Shown here piece after piece: positions 61,105 to 64,000 of a stretch of DNA of 64,000 nucleotides. A program made the position numbers and the translations under genes. The stretch is from NCBI RefSeq assembly GCF_001625215.2, contig NC_030383.2:58394949-58458948 (forward strand), in the 5' to 3' direction. Every line of letters starts with the position of its first letter. Position 1 is the first letter of the stretch. This DNA is from Daucus carota subsp. sativus (Eukaryota; Streptophyta; Magnoliopsida; Apiales; Apiaceae). The notes beneath the pieces are model-generated. The model was not told the DNA's origin. It searched no databases and was given only the letters and a program-made list of their open reading frames with translations.

Positions 61105-63791
61105 TCATTGCAATTCGTATGATGGAAAGCTGAAACCTGTTCTATCCTCATATTTAGCTGATTGCAATTCAAGTTTCTGAAATGGGCTGCAAAAATGTTT
61201 CAAATGCAAATATATCAGGTAATGGGAGTAACAGTAAGTGTATCAAAATCATATAAAGTCCCGTGGGCTGTGTCAACCTCAAACATGTGACAATAATTTT
61301 ACTTCAGGAAAAACCAGTATCTGAAAGATGCATAGTACAGAACATAAACTTAATCACAGACTTGAAGAGGAGACAAATAACCTGCTGTTTGGATCATAAT
61401 AAAAGCCATTAACTGATCCATCACTACATGAGAAGCACACATAATAAAAACCAGCTATAGTCAATCCACAGTCAGTTCCAACATTCACAAAGTACTGCTC
61501 TTTCCATCTCTGCACATAAAGTCGAAATAGCTTCTATGAATTTGATTTAGAAATTAGAAGGCCCATTTGACGATATATATAGAATCATGTGGCTTAAAAA
61601 AAACAATTAGAATTGAGTTGTAGTAGATTACCATAAATATGTATGGATAATTACTCAAGTTCAATGATTTCCCACCATCGACCTCCACTTGGTCCTAGAA
61701 AGAGTATTTAAATTTATGAAGAGAAATGTCAGGTGGAGTTCCTAATATATTTTAAGTACATACCAGAAGGGATGAAAATGATGGGAACTTGGTCCAGTGC
61801 TGTATGTCAACTTCAGATCTGGAAATGGGTCAATAAGAATTTATACAGGAACCAGAAGACAGAGAAAACTATTCAGCATTGCAAAAGTTAGACTGTGAGT
61901 TAAACCGTACGTTGCTTTCCATTTATTAGTGAAGAAGGTATAGTTCTTGGTATCAACGATCTCCCCCTCCCAGAATGTGACTACCTAATATTAAAAACAA
62001 TCAATAAATTAATTGCTTCAAGATACAGAGGAGATAATTCCAAAGCCAATAAGTATCCATCCAAATTCTCAGCTCTATACGTAATGATGTTCAACGTGTC
62101 CTAGTAACAGTTTTGGGTTCAACAGTTAAACAGAACCATAAAATACAAAATAATTAACTGATTTATTTATACTTGTAATCTCTATCTCCACCAGTCAATT
62201 CAATTCAAGAAGTATAGTTTTTAACTTTAATCTTTTGATAACCAAATTTAGAAGATAGTTTAGGCAACAAAAAAGTTAATAAACATCACAAGCTAATCCA
62301 TGGTTTTTGCCAGATCGTAAAAGGTAAATCCATTACAAGTCCTGCATATTCTAATTGGCTTCCAAAAAATTACATAATTACATGCACACAAAATAGTTGG
62401 TATATGTGAAGTGAACATGCAATAGAATGTGAAACACATTATGAGCAATGTGAGAAGCACATTGTATCATTCACTTCATTTTAGCCTCAAGTAGCTGCTA
62501 ATAAATTTCATCATTTTATCCTTAAGTAGCTGCTTAGAAATTTCAGCATTTTATCCTTAAGTAGCTGCTTAGAAATTTCATCTTTCAGATGTGCAAATCA
62601 AGTATCTTTTGCATAGACAAAGGCTTCATATACACGTATAGGATTTAACACAATCAAAATCATTTACATGCTTCTCATCCTGATAGAAACCAAATCTCCT
62701 TACCGGTGTGTCTGCCATCGGAACATTAAGAGCTTCCATAGTGCCACAAAGATAGCCATGCTCTAAATCACAACCTTGGATTCGTACATTGACTCTCCAT
62801 GCTTCATCCTTCTGTGGACTAGATACATTCTGGGTCCCAGAGAAAGCCTTTGAAATTGACGTAGTGAACAAATTAATACTAAAGGAAGACAGGCTGAAAG
62901 GTTTTAAGCATAGCTTCATAACATTTTAACGTTATTCACTACAAAGAACAAAAAAAAATAACGAAGAAACATAAACATGACTACATGAGAGATGCCTGTT
63001 GAAACACCCCCAACTACTAAACAGCCATTTCATATATTTAATTAGTAATTAATCAAATTAATTGTAATCAATAATAAACATGTTAGTTAAGCATATTCTG
63101 AAATCCGAGAAAAAATCATTGGCTTTTTCAATAATCTGAGCCGTGAAACAGATTCAACAAAACACAGAAACAAATCCACTATCTGTTTTCTGTCAAGCAA
63201 TATGTGGTGTAACTCCCAACATAGCAGTAAAAAAAGGACATGTAGGTGGATCGAATCATCAAGTTCCCATTAAAATAGGATCCACAAAAGGAAAACCACT
63301 TGACATTCGTTGGTTATTAGTGGCATCCCAAAAACGTTTAGAGATAAGCGGCTCAAATTTGTCGTTGTGACGACTGAATTTTAATTTTTCGTGAACTATT
63401 TTACGTACCTAGTAAGCACTTCATTTATTAATGTCAAAACATTTGGTATAAAAATAACAGAGGATATATTTTCTTATCTCATATTTTTTCCGAAAAAGAT
63501 CGTGGACATTGTGTAATGCTTACTCTCAAATTTTACGCTTAGACAGTAGTAATATACTTTGTTTCTCTATTAATCTTTAGATTCCACTTTATTGATCCTG
63601 GGCGTAATCCTCGACTTACAGATCCCCCTCTATTCTACTACTAATGTAATATACTAGCCGGGGTAAAGTTTCGCAGTTCAATAAATCTCCCACTTCAACA
63701 AACACAGAAAGGAAGAAAAAGGGTTCAAGAATCACCTGTCCAACACCTAGAAGTGTACAAGCTGGAGGCGATTTGTGCTCAACATCCACAC
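61105..63791 (-). CDS. GID4-type (Vid24) CTLH ubiquitin-ligase substrate receptor, 5' partial
   Basis: Seven exons visible: 63791-63736, 62847-62704, 61984-61911, 61818-61764, 61694-61632, 61509-61382, 61186-61105; 602 nt, 199 residues plus stop. The first visible exon starts in phase 2, so the initiating exon lies beyond 64000. Conserved text: [66 protein letters not shown] and [15 protein letters not shown], the beta-barrel that binds N-terminal Pro degrons in yeast Gid4. The plant homolog is expected to be a receptor of the GID/CTLH E3 ligase. The intron between the first two visible exons holds plastid-derived DNA. Confidence 0.92.
63143..63360 (+). pseudogene. rps7: Nuclear copy of plastid rps7 (partial)
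   Basis: The plus-strand frame reads [47 protein letters not shown] and [11 protein letters not shown]. These correspond to the central part of plastid ribosomal protein S7, where VGGSTHQVPIEIGSTQGKA and IRWLL are invariant. The similarity stops after about 220 bp. Substitutions at conserved Arg and Glu positions and the missing ends show it is a decayed plastid-to-nucleus transfer, not a working gene. It lies antisense in an intron of the GID4-like gene. Confidence 0.92.
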
Positions 63792-64000
63792 CTTAAACAA
63801 TCATCACAGAAACGAGTTATCCATAACCAAACTTAAACATCTCGAAAACAAAATTCGTGTAGCTAACAGATACACAAATGAAACCCTAGAATCAACACAA
63901 CTCATTGCTCATATACCATAAAAAAACACAACAAGGACATAAACTTACAAAGCAATTGATCAAAGTGTTGAGTGTGGGACTAAAAGTAATCTATGTAAGA
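63792..64000 (-). other. Intron and upstream part of the GID4-like gene
   Basis: Sequence upstream of the first visible exon. A GT-AAGT donor-like site near 63946-63951 could end a further exon, but no in-frame ATG precedes it inside the window. Confidence 0.4.

Overview
This 64 kb window is nuclear DNA from a flowering plant, most likely a eudicot. The evidence is AT-rich intergenic DNA, short GT-AG introns, plant-only gene families, Stowaway/hAT/Mutator-type MITEs and a nuclear insert of plastid rps7. Species cannot be fixed from the sequence. No bacterial features, CRISPR arrays, rRNA or convincing tRNA genes were seen. Most genes were assembled by hand from splice junctions; exon coordinates are given per gene and the phases close exactly.

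Layout. (1) 2.2-5.8 kb, minus: a chloroplast NAD(P)-binding Rossmann protein (At2g37660 type) with a TRIM-like terminal-repeat element in one intron. (2) 6.5-14.3 kb, minus: two tandem HAD phosphatases of the SDT1/pyrimidine 5'-nucleotidase-like group. (3) 14.3-24.7 kb: a gene-free stretch with MITEs, a Mutator-type foldback, a Helitron candidate and GC-rich repeat ends. (4) 24.7-27.9 kb, plus: an unrecognised 181-residue repeat protein, then a hyccin-like protein (plasma-membrane PI4-kinase complex). (5) 29.5-30.8 kb, minus: a PCS1-like aspartic protease. (6) 31-39 kb: nested and solitary MITEs, including three palindromic elements stacked centre-in-centre. (7) 39.1-42.7 kb, minus: an 11-exon AVT1-type amino-acid transporter. 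(8) 44.5-51.4 kb: two RIN13-like Cys/His-rich genes (plus strand) flanking a 3-ketoacyl-CoA reductase (minus), with duplicate fragments and a LINE remnant between. (9) 52.1-53.1 kb, minus: a RING-H2 E3 ligase. (10) 54.8-57.2 kb, plus: an Hsp70 exchange factor of the Fes1A type. (11) 57.8-58.6 kb, minus: a thaumatin-like protein. (12) 61.1 kb to the right edge, minus: a GID4-type ubiquitin-ligase receptor, 5' end outside the window, with plastid rps7 DNA in an intron.

The genes are ordinary, independently transcribed plant genes and form no pathway together. The most interesting material is: terminal repeats carrying an snRNA-type USE+TATA module; three nested palindromes at 33.0-34.3 kb; a family of three Mutator-type foldbacks with perfect 9-bp target duplications; the unrecognised repeat protein with a likely GC-AG intron; and a coiled coil apparently made by a 21-bp repeat in one RIN13-like copy.
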